Counted from the first letter of the stretch, positions 1 through 12,201 are shown. The stretch: 64,000 nucleotides of DNA from Haliclona indistincta (GCA_964017065.1 OZ024791.1:3295410-3359409); one strand, 5' to 3'. The notes: generated by a model not told the origin, from the letters alone. Made by a program: numbers and translations.

Positions 1-105
1 TTCGCGGTGGGACCCCAATGGCGCACCCTTGGGGTTTTGTGAATTAGCGGTGGGACCCCAAGGTGCACCCTAGGGGTTTTGTGAATTCGCGGTGGGACCC
101 AAAGG

Positions 106-197
106 GTGCACCATTGGGATCCCACCGCGAATTCACAAAACCACTAGGGTGCACAATTGGGGTTCCATAGCGAATACACAAAACCGCAAGGGTGCAC
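106..197 (+). repeat. Inverted two-monomer patch in the satellite
   Basis: Between the GTGCAC hexamers at 106-111 and 192-197 (exactly 86 bp, two monomers, apart) the satellite runs in the + orientation, while both flanks run in the - orientation. The switch points fall on the self-complementary GTGCAC, so its exact edges cannot be fixed. Confidence 0.85.
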
Positions 198-1850
198 CAT
201 TGGGGTTTTGTGAATTCGCGGTGGGACCCCAATGGTGCACCCTTGGAGTTTTGTGAATTCGCGTTGGGACCGCAATGGTGCACCCTTGGGGTTTTGTGAA
301 TACGCGGAGGGACCCCAATGGTGCACCCTTGGGATACCCTTGGGGTTCTATGAATTTGTGGTGGGACCCCAATGGTGCACCCTTGGGTTTTTTTGAATTC
401 GCGGTGGGACCCCAATGGTGCACCCTTGGGGTTTTGCGAATTCGCCGTGGAACCCAAATGGTACACCCTTGGGATACCCTTGGGGTTCTGTGAATTTGCG
501 GTGGGACCCCAATGGTGCACCCTTGGGGTTTTGTGAATTCGCTATGGGACCCCAATTATGCACCCTAGGGGTTTTGTGAATTCGCGGTGAGATCCCAATG
601 GTGCACCCTTGGGGTTTTGTGAATTCGCGGAGGGACCCCAATGGTGCACCCTTGGGGTATTGTGAATTCGCGGTGGAACCGCAATGGTGCACACTTGGGG
701 TACCCATGGGGTTCTATGAATTCGCGGTGGGACCACAATGATGCACCCTTGGGGTTTTGTGAATTCGCGGTGGAACCCCAATGGTGCACCCTTGGGGTTC
801 TGTGAATTCGCGGTGGGACCCCTATGGTGCGCCCTTTGGGTTTTGTGAATTCGCGGTGGAACCCCAATGGTGCACCCTTGGGGTTGTGTGAATTCGCGGT
901 GGGACCCCAATGGTGCGCCCTAGGGGTTTTGTGAATTTGCTGTGGAACCTGAATGGTGCACCCTTGGGGTTTTGTGAAATCGCAGTGGGACCCCAAAGGT
1001 GCACCCTTGTGGTTTTGTGAAATCGCAGTGGGACCCAAATGGTGCACCCTTGGGGTTTTGTGAAATCGCAGTGGGAGCCCATTGGTGCACCCTTGGGGTT
1101 TTGTGAAATGGCAATGGGACCCCAACGGTGCACCCTTGGGGTTTTGTGAATTCGCTGTTGGACCCCAACGGTGCACCTTTGGGGTTTTGTGAATTCGCGG
1201 TGGGACCCCAATGGTGCACCCTTGGGGTTTGTGAATTAGCGGTGGGACCCCAAGGTGCACCCTTGGGGTTTGTGAATTCGCAGTGGTACCCCAAATGTGC
1301 ACCCTTGTGGTTTTGTGAAATCGCAGTGGGACACAAATGGTGCACCCTTGGGGTTTTGTGAAATCACAGTGGGAGCCCAATGGTGCACCCTTGGGGTTTT
1401 GTGAAATGGCAATGGGACCCCAACGGTGCACCCTTGGGGTTTTGTGAATTTGCGGTTGGACCCGAACGGTGCACCCTTGGGGTTCTGTGAATTCGGGGTG
1501 GAACCCTTAAGGTGCACCCTTGGGGTTCTGTGAATTCGTGGTGGGACCACAATGGTGCACTCTTGGGGTTTTGTGAAATCGCAGTGGGACACCAATGGTG
1601 CACACTTGGGATTTTGTGAAATGGCAATGGGACCCCAACGGTGCACCCTTGGAGTTTTGTGAATTCGCAGTGGGACCCCAATGGTGCACCATTGGGGTTT
1701 TGTGAATTAGCGGTGGGACCCCAAGGTGCACCCTAAGGGTTTGTGAATTCGCGATGGGACCCCAAGGTGCACCCTAGGGGTTTTGTGAATTCGCGGTGGG
1801 ACCCCAATTGTGCACCCTTGGTTTTTGTGAATTCGAGGTGGAACCCAAAG

Positions 1851-1997
1851 GGTGCCCAGTTGGGATCCCAACGCGAATTCACAAAACCCCTAGGGTGCAC
1901 AATTGGGGTCCCATAGCGAATACACAAAACCGCAAGGGTGCACCATTGGGGTCCAACGCGAATTCACAAAACCCCAAGGGTGCACCATTGGGTGCAC
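1851..1997 (+). repeat. Inverted patch in the satellite, copy 1
   Basis: About 147 bp in which the 43-bp monomers read in + orientation inside a - array. The patch begins at a degenerate GGTGCCC and ends where two GTGCAC hexamers lie only 11 bp apart (CACCATTGGGTGCACCC), a foreshortened junction. Confidence 0.85.
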
Positions 1998-3973
1998 CCT
2001 TGGGGTTTTGTGAATTTGCGGTGGGACCCCAATTGAGCACCCTTGGGGTTTTGTGAGTTCGCGGAGGAACCCAAAGGGTGCACCCTTGGGTTACCCTTGG
2101 GTTTTGTGAATTCGCGGTGGGACCCCAATGGTGCACCCTTGGGGTTTTGTGAATTCGCGTTGGGACCCCAATGGTGCACCCTTGGGGTTTTGTGAATACG
2201 CGGAGGGACCCCAATGGTGCACCCTTGGGATACCCTTGGGGTTCTATGAATTTGCGGTGGGACCCCAATGGTGCACCCTTGGGTTTTTTTGAATTCGCGG
2301 TGGGACCCCAATGGTGCACCCTTGGGGTTTTGTGAATTCGCGGAGGGACCCCAATGGTGCACCCTTGGGGTTCTGTGAATTCGCGTTGGGACCGCAATGG
2401 TGCACCCTTGGGGTTTTGTGAATACGCGGAGGGACCCCAATGGTGCACCCTTGGGATACCCTTGGGGTTTTATGAATTTGCGGTGGGACCCCAATGGTGC
2501 ACCCTTGGGTTTTTTTGATTTCGCGGAGGGACCCCAATGGTGCACCCTTGGGGTTTTGCGAATTCGCCGTGGAACCCAAATGGTACACCCTTGGGATACC
2601 CATGGGGTTCTGTGAATTTGCGGTGGGACCCCAATGGTGCACCCTTGGGGTTTTGTGAATTCGCTATGGGACCCCAATTATGCACCCTAGGGGTTTTGTG
2701 AATTCGCGGTGAGATCCCAATGGTGCACCCTTGGGGTTTTGTGAATTCGCGGAGGGACCCCAATGGTGCACCCTTGGGGTATTGTGAATTCGCGGTGGAA
2801 CCGCAATGGTGCACCCTTGGGGTACCCATGGGGTTCTATGAATTCGCGGTGGGACCACAATGATGCACCCTTGGGGTTTTGTGAATTCGCGGTGGAACCC
2901 CAACGGTGCACCCTTGGGGTTCTGTGAATTCGCGGTGGGACCCCAACGGTGCGCCCTTTGGGTTTTGTGTATTCGCGGTGGAACCCCAATGGTGCACCCT
3001 TGGGGTTGTGTGAATTCGCGGTGGGACCCCAATGGTGCGCCCTAGGGGTTTTGTGAATTTGCTGTGGAACCTGAATGGTGCACCCTTGGGGTTTTGTGAA
3101 ATCGCAGTGGGACCCCAAAGGTGCACCCTTGTGGTTTTCTGAAATCGCAGTGGGACCCAAATGGTGCACCCTTGGGGTTTTGTGAAATCGCAGTGGGAGC
3201 CCATTGGTGCACCCTTGGGGTTTTGTGAAATGGCAATGGGACCCCAACGGTGCACCCTTGGGGTTTTGTGAATTCGCTGTTGGACCCCAACGGTGCACCT
3301 TTGGGGTTTTGTGAATTCGCAGTGGGACCCCAATGGTGCACCCTTGGGGTTTTGTGAATTAGCGGTGGGACCCCAAGGTGCACCCTTGGGGTTTGTGAAT
3401 TCGCAGTGGTACCCCAAATGTGCACCCTTGTGGTTTTGTGAAATCGCAGTGGGACACAAATGGTGCACCCTTGGGGTTTTGTGAAATCACAGTGGGAGCC
3501 CAATGGTGCACCCTTGGGGTTTTGTGAAATGGCAATGGGACCCCAACGGTGCACCCTTGGGGTTTTGTGAATTCGCGGTTGGACCCGAACGGTGCACCCT
3601 TGGGGTTCTGTGAATTCGGGGTGGAACCCTTAAGGTGCACCCTTGGGGTTCTGTGAATTCGTGGTGGGACCACAATGGTGCACCCTTGGGGTTTTGTGAA
3701 ATCGCAGTGGGACACCAATGGTGCACACTTGGGATTTTGTGAAATGGCAATGGGACCCCAACGGTGCACCCTTGGAGTTTTGTGAATTTGCAGTGGGACC
3801 CCAATGGTGCACCATTGGGGTTTTGTGAATTAGCGGTGGGACCCCAAGGTGCACCCTAAGGGTTTGTGAATTCGCGGTGGGACCCCAAGGTGCACCCTAG
3901 GGGTTTTGTGAATTCGCGGTGGGACCCCAATTGTGCACCCTTGGTTTTTGTGATTTCGAGGTGGAACCCAAAG

Positions 3974-4120
3974 GGTGCCCAGTTGGGATCCCACCGCGAA
4001 TTCACAAAACCCCTAGGGTGCACAATTGGGGTCCCATAGCGAATACACAAAACCGCAAGGGTGCACCATTGGGGTCCAACGCGAATTCACAAAACCCCAA
4101 GGGTGCACCATTGGGTGCAC
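3974..4120 (+). repeat. Inverted patch in the satellite, copy 2
   Basis: Same inverted patch as 1851-1997, displaced by 2,123 bp with the same junctions. The inversion therefore predates the 2.12-kb duplication. Confidence 0.85.
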
Positions 4121-6194
4121 CCTTGGGGTTTTGTGAATTTGCGGTGGGACCCCAATTGAGCACCCTTGGGGTTTTGTGAGTTCGCGGAGGAACCCAAAGG
4201 GTGCACCCTTGGGTTACCCTTGGGGTTTTGTGAATTCGCGGTGGGACCCCAATGGTGCACCCTTGGGGTTTTGTGAATTCGCGTTGGGACCCCAATGGTG
4301 CACCCTTGGGGTTTTGTGAATACGCGGAGGGACCCCAATGGTGCACTCTTGGGATACCCTTGGGGTTCTATGAATTTGCGGTGGGACCCCAATGGTGCAC
4401 CCTTGGGTTTTTTTGAATTCGCGGTGGGACCCCAATGGTGCACCCTTGGGGTTTTGTGAATTCGCGGAGGGACCCCAATGGTGCACCCTTGGGGTTTTGC
4501 GAATTCGCCGTACAACCCAAATGGTACACCCTTGGGATACCCTTGGGGTTCTGTGAATTTGCGGTGGGACCCCAATGGTGCACCCTTGGGGTTTTGTGAA
4601 TTCGCTATGGGACCCCAATTGTGCACCCTAGGGGTTTTGTGAATTCGCGGTGAGATCCCAATTGTGCACCCTTGGGTTTTGTGTATTCGCGGAGGGACCA
4701 CAATGATGCACCCTTGGGGTTTTGTGAATTCGCGGTGGAACCCCAATGGTGCACCCTTGGGGTTCTGTGAATTCGCGGTGGGACCCCAATGGTGCGCCCT
4801 TTGGGTTTTGTGAATTCGCGGTGGAACCCCAATGGTGCACCCTTGGGGTTGTGTGAATTCGCGGTGCGACCCCAATGGTGCGCCCTTGGGGTTTTGTGAA
4901 TTCGCTGTGGAACCCGAATGGTGCACCCTTGGGGTTTTGTGAAATCGCAGTGGGACCCCAAAGGTGCACCCTTGTGGTTTTGTGAAATCGCAGTGGGACC
5001 CAAATGGTGCACCCTTGGGGTTTTGTGAAATCGCAGTGGGAGCCCAATGGTGCACCTTTGGGGTTTTGTGAAATGGCAATGGGACCCCAACGGTGCACCC
5101 TTGGGGTTTTGTGAATTCGCGGTTGGACCCCAACGGTGCACCCTTGGGGTTTTGTGAATTAGCGGCGGGACCCCAAGGTGCACCCTTGGGGTTTGTCAAT
5201 TCGCAGTGGTACCCCAAAGGTGCACCCTTGTGGTTTTGTGAAATCGCAGTGGGACACAAATGGTGCACCCTTGGGGTTTTGTGAAATCACAGTGGGAGCC
5301 CAATGGTGCACCCTTGCGGTTTTGTGAAATGGCAATGGGACCCCAACGGTGCACCCTTGGGGTTTTGTGAATTCGCGGTTGGACCCCAACGGTGCACCCT
5401 TGGGGTTCTGAGAATTCGCGGTGGGACCCCAATGGTGTACCCTTGGGATTTTGTGAATTCGGGGTGGAACCCTTAAGGTGCACCCTTGGGATACCCTTGG
5501 GGTTCTGTGAATTCGCGGTGGGACCACAATGGTGCACCCTTGGGGTACCCTTGGGGTTCTGAGAATTCGCGGTGGGACCACAATGGTGCATCCTTGGAGT
5601 TTTGTGAATTCGCAGTGGGACCCCAATGGTGCACCATTGGGGTTTTGTGAATTAGCGGTGGGACCCCAAGGTGCACCCTAGGGGTTTGTGAATTCGCGGT
5701 GGGACCCCAATGGTGCACCCTTGGGGTTTTGGAATTCGCGGTGGGACCCCAATGGTGCACCCTTGGGGTTTTGTGAAATCGCAGTAGGACCTCCATTGGT
5801 GCACCCCTGGGGTTTTGTGAAATCGAAGTGGGACCCCAATGGTGCACCCTTGGGGTTTTGTGAAACCGCAGTAGGACCTCCATTGGTGCACCCCTGAGGT
5901 TTTGTGAAATCGAAGTGGGACCCAAATGGTGCACGCTTGGGGCTTTGTGAATTCGGCGCGACCCCAATGGTGCACCCTTGGGGTTTTGTGAATTCGCAGT
6001 GCGACCACAATAGTGCACCCTTTGGGTTTTGTGATTTCGCAGTGGGACCACAATGTTGTACCCTTGGGGTTTTGTGATTTCGCGGTGGGACCAAAATGGT
6101 GCACCCTTGGGGTTTTGTGAATTGGGACCCCAATGGTGCACCTTTGGGTTTGTGAATTCGCAGTGGGACCAAAATGGTGCACTCTTGTGGTTTT

Positions 6195-7945
6195 GGGACC
6201 AAGGGACTTACATGACGCAAAAGGCGTAAACCCTTTGGGGGACCAAGAGGCTTACAAGTCAAACACCCTTTGAGGAACAAAGCGCTTGCTCGAGTCGTGA
6301 GCCCTTTGGGGGACCAAGGGGCTTGCAAGTCACAAAAGTCGCAACACTTTAGGGGACCAAGTGGTTACAAGTCGCACGCCCTTTGAGGGACAAAGGGGCT
6401 TACAAGTCGCAAATGTCGCAAACCCTTTGGGAAACCAATGGGCTTATAATTCGCAAAAGTCGCAAGCCCTTTGGGGACCAAGGGGCTCACAAATCGCAAG
6501 CCCCTTTGTGGACCAAAGCGCTTGCACATGTCGTAAGCCCTTTGCGGGTCCAACGGGCTTACAAGTGGCAAAAGTTGCTAGCCCTTTGGGGACCAAGGGG
6601 CCTTCAAGTCGCAAAAGCCGCAAGCCCTTTGTGGGACCAGGGGCTTACAAGTTGCAAAAGTCGCAAGCCCTTTTGGGGACCAAGGGGCTTACAACTCGCA
6701 AGGGGCATAAGCCCCTTGGTCCCCTGCCTACTTTTGCGGCTTACTTTTGCGACTTGTAAGCCCCATGGTCCCCCAAGGGGCATGCGACTTTTGCGACTTG
6801 TAAGCCCTTTGGTCCCTTAAAGGGGTTACGACATGTGCGACTTATAAGCCCCTTGGTCCCCCAAAGGGCTTGCGACATTTGCGAATTGTAAGCCCCTTGG
6901 TTCCCCAAAGGGCTAGCAACTTGTAAGCCCCTTGGTCACCCTAACGGCTGGCGACTTTTGCGACTTGTAAGTTCCGTGGTCCCCCAAAGGGCTTGCGACT
7001 TGTAAGCCCCTGTTTCCGCCAAAGGGCTTGCAACTTTTGCGACTTGTAAGCTCCTTGGTCCCCTAAAGGGCTTGCGACTTTAGCGACTTGTACGCTCCTT
7101 GGTCCCCCAAAGGGCTTGCGACTTGTAAGCCCCTTGGTCCCACAAAGGGCTTGCATCTTTTGCGACTTATAAGCCCCTTGGCCCCCCAAAGGGCTTACGG
7201 CTTGTGCTTGCGACTTGTGTGACCCTTGGTCCCCCAAAGGGCGAGCGACTTGTAAGCCACTTGGTCCCCCAAAAAGCGTGCGACTTTTAAGCTCCTTAGT
7301 TCCCCAAAGGGCTTCCAACTTTTGAGACTTGTGAGCCCTTAGGTACCCCAAAGGGCTTACGGCTTGTGCAAGCGCTTTTCAACCAAAAGGGTTGCGACTT
7401 GTGAGCCCCTTGGTCCCCAAAAGGGCTTGCATCTTTTGCGACTTGTAAGCCCCTTGGCCCCCACAAGGGCTTCCGACTTGTAAGCTCCTTGGTCCCCCAA
7501 AGGGCTTGCGACTTTTGCGACTTGTAAGCCCCTTGGTCCCCCAAAGGGCTTGCAACTTTTGCGACTTGTAAGCCCCTTGGTCACCCAAAGGGCTTACGGC
7601 CTGAGCAAGCACTTTGGTCTACCAAAGGGCTTGCGACTTGTGCCCCTTGGTGCCCCAAAGGGCGTGCGACTTGTAAGACACTTGGCTTACAAGTCGGAAG
7701 CCCTTTGGAGGACCAAGAGGCTCAAAAGTCGCAAACCCTTTGGTTGACCACAGCGCTTGCACAAGCCGTAAGCCCTTTTGGGGGGCCAAGGGCCTTACAA
7801 GTTGCTAGCCCTTTGGGGGACCAAGGGGCTCACAAGTGGCAAGCCCTTTGGTTGAAAAGCGCTTGCACAAGCCGTAAGCCCTTTGGAGGACCAAGGGGCT
7901 TATAAGTCGCAAAAGTTGCAAGCCTTTTTGGGGACTAAGGAGCTT
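6195..7945. repeat. ~44-bp satellite array, second family
   Basis: A separate tandem family, unit about 44 bp and variable. The + oriented unit reads roughly GGGGACCAAGGGGCTTACAA, then GTCGCAAAAGTCGCAAGCCC, then TTTG. Some units lack one of the two GTCGCAAAA/GTCGCAAG segments or contain a variant GCGCTTGCACAAGCCGTAAG block. It directly abuts the 43-bp array at about 6194 and fades into AT-rich sequence at about 7945. Like the 43-bp family it combines a self-complementary C/G-rich segment with an A-rich segment, but I see no convincing alignment between the two. No gene is supported here. Confidence 0.93.
6710..7688 (-). repeat. Inverted core of the ~44-bp array
   Basis: Units face + at 6195-6709, - at 6710-7688 and + again to 7945. 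Each breakpoint is a hairpin: AAGGGGC-ATAA-GCCCCTT at about 6700-6717, and CGACTTGTAAG facing CTTACAAGTCG around 7667-7696. Confidence 0.85.
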
Positions 7946-8367
7946 AATTTGTGCGATAAGTCGGGTTTTCCAAAATTGGGTCACAATTTCTTTTCCCATT
8001 CTTTTATTATTATATCTTTTTTTAATAATACACAAGGAACCACAAACATAAAAAATATATAATAATAATTATAGTAAGATAATGGGAAAAACATTAAATA
8101 AAAAACGTTGTTCCCATGACGCCTATAAACAATGGGAACTATGTTTTTTATTTAGTTTTTTTAACCATCATTCTATTCATTATGTATTTTAATCAATAGT
8201 ACACAAGGAAACACATACATAAATAATATATAATAATAAATAATAGTAAAATAATGGTAAAAAAAATTAATTAAAAATCATTGTTCCCATGACGCCTATA
8301 AACAATGGGAACAATGTTTTTTATTTAATTTTTTTTTCACCATTATTCTATTCATTATATATTTTAT
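7946..8367. repeat. AT-rich palindromic repeat units, interrupted by the P-like element
   Basis: Two and a half units of the AT-rich family that dominates 50-60 kb. Recognisable parts are ATACACAAGGAACCACA, AATAATGGTAAAAA and the hairpin core GTTCCCATGACGCC...TGGGAAC, here with the longer loop variant TGACGCCTATAAACAA at about 8109-8140 and 8283-8313. The last unit stops at 8367, where the P-like element begins, and resumes at 13365. No gene is seen. Confidence 0.85.
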
Positions 8368-8400
8368 CATAGATATTCTAATACGGAAGGGATTGGAAAC
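8368..8400 (+). repeat. Left terminal inverted repeat of the P-like element
   Basis: 33 bp, identical to the reverse complement of 13332-13364. Similarity stops at 8401. Confidence 0.96.
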
Positions 8401-8452
8401 GCTAGCTACTCCCATTGATTTTAGTAAACGTGACGTCACGTCGGTTGTCACC

Positions 8453-8465
8453 ATGCGTGTTGTAA
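8453..8465 (+). repeat. Left subterminal inverted repeat
   Basis: ATGCGTGTTGTAA, 13 bp, lies 85 bp from the left end and matches 13298-13310 inverted. Drosophila P elements also carry short internal inverted repeats. Nearby GTGACGTCACGTC (8430-8442) has a partial partner in ACGTCACGTCC near 13286. Confidence 0.8.
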
Positions 8466-8578
8466 GCTGAGCTAGCCGCCGTATAGACAAAGATACAACT
8501 GACGCCTCACGTCGCGTGTGTTTCTATTCAAAATATACTCCAAAGTGTTCTCCTGGCTTGCCTAATTGATATGCGACA

Positions 8579-10206
8579 ATGATGGAGGAGGCTACATCTG
8601 AGGAGACCGTCTCTGTGTCACTGTACGTTTCTAACATTGATTTTTCCCATTCTAAACACATTCCTAGCTCTCCTGTTTATATCTTTGGCATGAAATCAAT
8701 CCTTTTCATTTCTATTGATGACTGTTCGTGCATTAAGACAGTTTAAGAGCGCTTTACTGCTACACGTAGTGTGCCATAAAGCCTAATACGCTCTTTTTGG
8801 TGATGTTGTTGTAAACACATTCCTGCCTAAAAAGCGGTTATTAAGAGAGTTTTAACGACTTTTTATGATAGTTAACACTTAGTGGAGTGCATTAGTTTTA
8901 GTTAGATGTTTATCACAAATAGCAAATTGATATAATACTTGATTGTAAACTTCACATGTTGTGGTAGTGATTCTTGTATAATAACATTAATAGGAGGAGG
9001 AGGAGTAAGACTGGAATTGGAAAAAGAAGCAGAGCCAGAATTGGACGTAGAAATAGGGTAAATTTAGTATTATAGCATCTACATTTAGTATCATTTCCGT
9101 GTTGTCTACAGAAGACACCACTAGAAACGGAAAAGTTGATCATACCTGCAAAGTGGACCAACGTGTCTGTGAATAGCTCGGAGCTAAGGCTCTGCAAAGT
9201 AATACACCAGGAGGGCGAGACATCACCTTTGGTTGTCGCACGTTCTTTGGTTGTTAGTTCGTGCCAAACATGGCGCGTGCATATTCATGGCCATTTACTC
9301 GATCCTTCTGTCATTCCTTCTTTGGCAAGTATTCCAACAGCACTAGACGTTAGCACTATCAATTTGCTACTTTCTGAACTAGAGAAACTCAGCACGTGCG
9401 CTGGAAATCCCGATGACAGCTTTGTCACGCTTGCAAAATCCAAGAAAGGTAACAAGTTCTTGGCAGCCAATCGAAGTGTAGCAGCTTATTTAGATGATAA
9501 TGCTAGTGTAATGATCGATTCTTGTGAGTATCCTGTCACTGTTCGCTGCTCAAAATGCCATCTACTTACGGCAGATGGTGCACGATGTCAAGAGTGCATG
9601 AAATATCGGAAAGTCCTTTTTATTCATCAATCTCGTGCTGATAAAGTTAGTTCAACTCAAAGGAGTACCCGGGTGAACTTCAGGTTTGTAATTAGATTGA
9701 TTATACACATGTAACTAGTGTTTAATGCCTTTTAGATTTCTGAAAACCCCTGAAAGACTTTCAGTACTTCGAAGGGCACGTCAATCTTTACGGAATCGTG
9801 ACAGACGGATTAAGAGAATGGAGAAAAGGTTGAACGTGCTTACTTCCGAAAGTGGTGTTGAACTGGAGCCTGAAGTTCATAATGAGTTGTCGGATGTGAT
9901 TGACAAGCATGGTGCTGAAATAGCGAAACTGTCTGGATCAGATTTTCGAAAGATTTTCTGGAATCAACAGGTAACATTATTCATGTTTGTGTTCTGAACT
10001 AGCTAGGCATTTGGAAACTTGTAATAATGCTTGCTTTTAGTAACTATTTTTGCCTAACTAGGTGGCAGCCTTGAAAGCCAAGAAGAGAACTAGTATTCGA
10101 TGGCACCCACTCTTTGTCAGGTGGTGCCTGAACATTTCCCGTGTCTCGCCTAAGGCATATGATATGATGCGAGAGTCAGGTATGCGTTAGTGTGTGTGTG
10201 TGTGCG

Positions 10207-10251
<45 letters not shown>

Positions 10252-12179
10252 TACATTCACTTGACTATAATTTGCTGTTCAATGCTTATATTCTCCTGAA
10301 GGTATTGAACTCCCTACAAGACGAACACTGAGGGACTATACTCACTGGATATCTGCCAAACCTGGCTTTCAAAATGAAGTGGATGATTTCCTTGTAGAGG
10401 AGGCAGGTGTTGAGAAGTTAGAAGAGTGGCAGAGGTGAACATATGTAACGAATTTTTTGTTCAAGACACTCACGCAGTAACTGTTTATGATCTGCAGGTA
10501 TGTGACTTTGATTATTGACGAGATGAAGATACAGGAAGATTTAGTGTATGATAGAAGTGGTAGTCAGCTACTTGGATATTTCAACTTGGGGGAAGTGAAC
10601 AATCAGCTTGTTGACTTAGAGCAGGAGGTGCTTTCTGACAAGCCTCACAAGTACATTGCTACTCAGATGCTAACCTTAATGGTGAGAGGCATCTTCTTCA
10701 AACTAGAGTTCCCGTACGCCAGTTTTCCAACACAAGGTGGTTTATTATGCATTTAATTTTGTGTGCAATGTTGTGTGTGTGTGATCTGATTCTGCACCTT
10801 TTATTAATTTTACTTCACAATGTAGGTATCACTGCTGAATTTCTTTACTGGATAATGTGGGAAGCTGTTCGTCGACTAGAGGAGATTGGCCTAAAGGTAG
10901 CAAAGATGTGTTTCGTGTACAATTATTATTTAATTACTTAGGTAATATGTTTTGTCTGTGACGGTGCAAAACCGAACAGAAAGTTTTTAAAAGGGCTTGG
11001 CTGTGAAGAGGAGATGAAGGAAGGAGTGTTCTATAAAACAAGGAACCGGTATCGTCGAGAAAGATACATATACTTCATATCGGATGTGCCACACCTTATA
11101 AAAACTACCCGTAATTGCTGGTATTCATCTACTAGTGGTGGAACACGATACATGTGGGTACGTAGATCATTTAAGATTTAAGATAGATAATGTACTTCAT
11201 TTTTGGTGTCAGAACAACGAAAAGTTCATATTGTGGGACCATCTAAGGTATTTGTACGAGCACACTCAAGCAGAAAGTGGTCTTTACATTGGTCGGAAGC
11301 TAACATATGAACACCTTCATATGACATCATACTCCAAGATGAAAGTAAATTTGGCTGCACAGGTGTGTTTATAGTAGAAATGTTGATGTAAATTGCTTAC
11401 ATGTATGCCATTGTTTAGGTTCTAAGCAATTCTGTTAGTTGTGCTTTTGAATTTCTAAAGAAGGAAGAGTTTATGGAGACAAGCAAGTTTTGCCGAATGT
11501 TTGATCGGTTTTTTGACTGTATGAACACGAGGAGACTATCTGAAGGTAGAGAGAAAAGGAAGCCTGACCTCAATCCATATCAAAGTGACAAAGACCCTCG
11601 ACTGACAGTGAATGTTTACAGGTTCAACTAGAAAGTAAAATATTATTGTTCTTTTTATACATATAGTGGTTGGAAAAGGACTTTCTTGGGTATTTGAGGG
11701 ACTGGGAAAATTCTGTAAAAAAAAGAGAAGGTTTTAGCAAGGAAGAGCAGAACAAAATGACTCTCAGTCTAGAGACCCTCAAAGGAATCAGGATGACAGG
11801 TGTGTACAGTGCACTGTGAATGTGTGCAATGCAGTGTTATTTGTGTTTTATTCCTATAGTTTGTTCTTTTGTTGAGATGACTCGGTATCTACTCACCTTA
11901 AAGACGAGTCTATTTCTGTTTTCCGAGCGATTTACCCAGGACCCACTTGAGTGTTTTTTTGGCCAGCAACGTGCACGTTGTGGAAGCAGCGACAACCCTA
12001 ATGTGGCTACCTTTCTTCACAATGCCCAGACTATACGTGTACAGCGGACACTAGCAATTTCTCACAAGGGGAATGTAGAGAAACGGGGTTCAGATTGGAT
12101 AGAAGAAAGTGAAGTTTTAAGCAGGCCCTTGCACAAACGACCACGCAGAACTCTTTATCATGATAAACAGAAATCTTAA
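8579..12179 (+). CDS. P-element-type transposase, 13 exons, about 827 aa
   Basis: Proposed exons: 8579-8622, 8994-9057, 9112-9683, 9736-9970, 10062-10179, 10302-10434, 10498-10736, 10826-10896, 10942-11157, 11213-11362, 11419-11607, 11667-11799, 11860-12179. All introns are GT-AG and the total is a multiple of three with no internal stop. Ending exon 11 at 11613 is also in frame and gives 829 aa. A basic N-terminus (about residues 16-37) is followed by a CxxC-x9-CxxC zinc-ribbon-like motif (C182, C185, C195, C198), a basic coiled segment (~235-265) and the RNase H-like core. Likely catalytic residues are D396 (IIDEMKIQ), D499 (FVCDGAKPNRKF) and E752 (QDPLECFFG). DVPHLIKTTRN (D540) is a further family hallmark. 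No THAP zinc finger was found. Family assignment is from motifs; exon ends are inferred. Confidence 0.9.
10191..10250 (+). repeat. (TG)n microsatellite in a transposase intron
   Basis: 60 bp of TG dinucleotides with three TGCG interruptions at the start of the intron between exons 5 and 6. It accounts for most of the extra length of that 122-bp intron. Confidence 0.97.
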
Positions 12180-12201
12180 CATTTCAATACATTATGTAAC
12201 A

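Larger units (their letters stand above)
230..4350. repeat. 2,122-2,123-bp higher-order repeat, two copies
   Basis: Marker segments recur at a fixed distance: 275 with 2397, 542 with 2664, 1236 with 3359, 1733 with 3856. The shift grows by one base between the first and second half of the copy. The whole 2.12-kb block, including one inverted patch per copy, was therefore duplicated as a unit. A third, rearranged and shortened partial copy follows from about 4350 to 5600. Confidence 0.9.
1..6194 (-). repeat. 43-bp GC-rich satellite array, reverse orientation
   Basis: This is a tandem array of a 43-bp monomer. On the + strand it reads GTGGGACCCCAATGGTGCAC, then CCTTGGGGTTTTGTGAATTC, then GCG. 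Monomers differ from one another by substitutions and by short or compound units such as the inserted GGGATACCCTTGGGG. Most copies carry GAATTC and GTGCAC. The array faces the opposite way to the one at 14371-49997. It is interrupted by three short inverted stretches and contains a 2.12-kb higher-order repeat. The open frames crossing it on the - strand have a 43-residue period and are explained by the monomer. Confidence 0.97.

Noticed and set aside
1..6194. Reverse-strand open frames over the first array (for example 565-1431, 4087-5268)
   Set aside because: Same satellite seen from the other side; the period and residues are those of the monomer.
6361..7905. Open frames over the ~44-bp array (for example 6383-6820 +, 6941-7351 -)
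   Set aside because: Low-complexity translations of a tandem repeat, changing strand with the inversion.
8579..9130. THAP zinc finger expected at the N-terminus of a P-type transposase
   Set aside because: No C-x2-4-C ... C-x2-H pattern with AVPTF is present in the proposed exons or in the ~370-bp first intron.
9100..9715. Treating 9136-9714, 9725-9997 and 10487-10756 as separate small genes
   Set aside because: Each ends just past a GT donor, and they join in frame through short introns into one P-type transposase.
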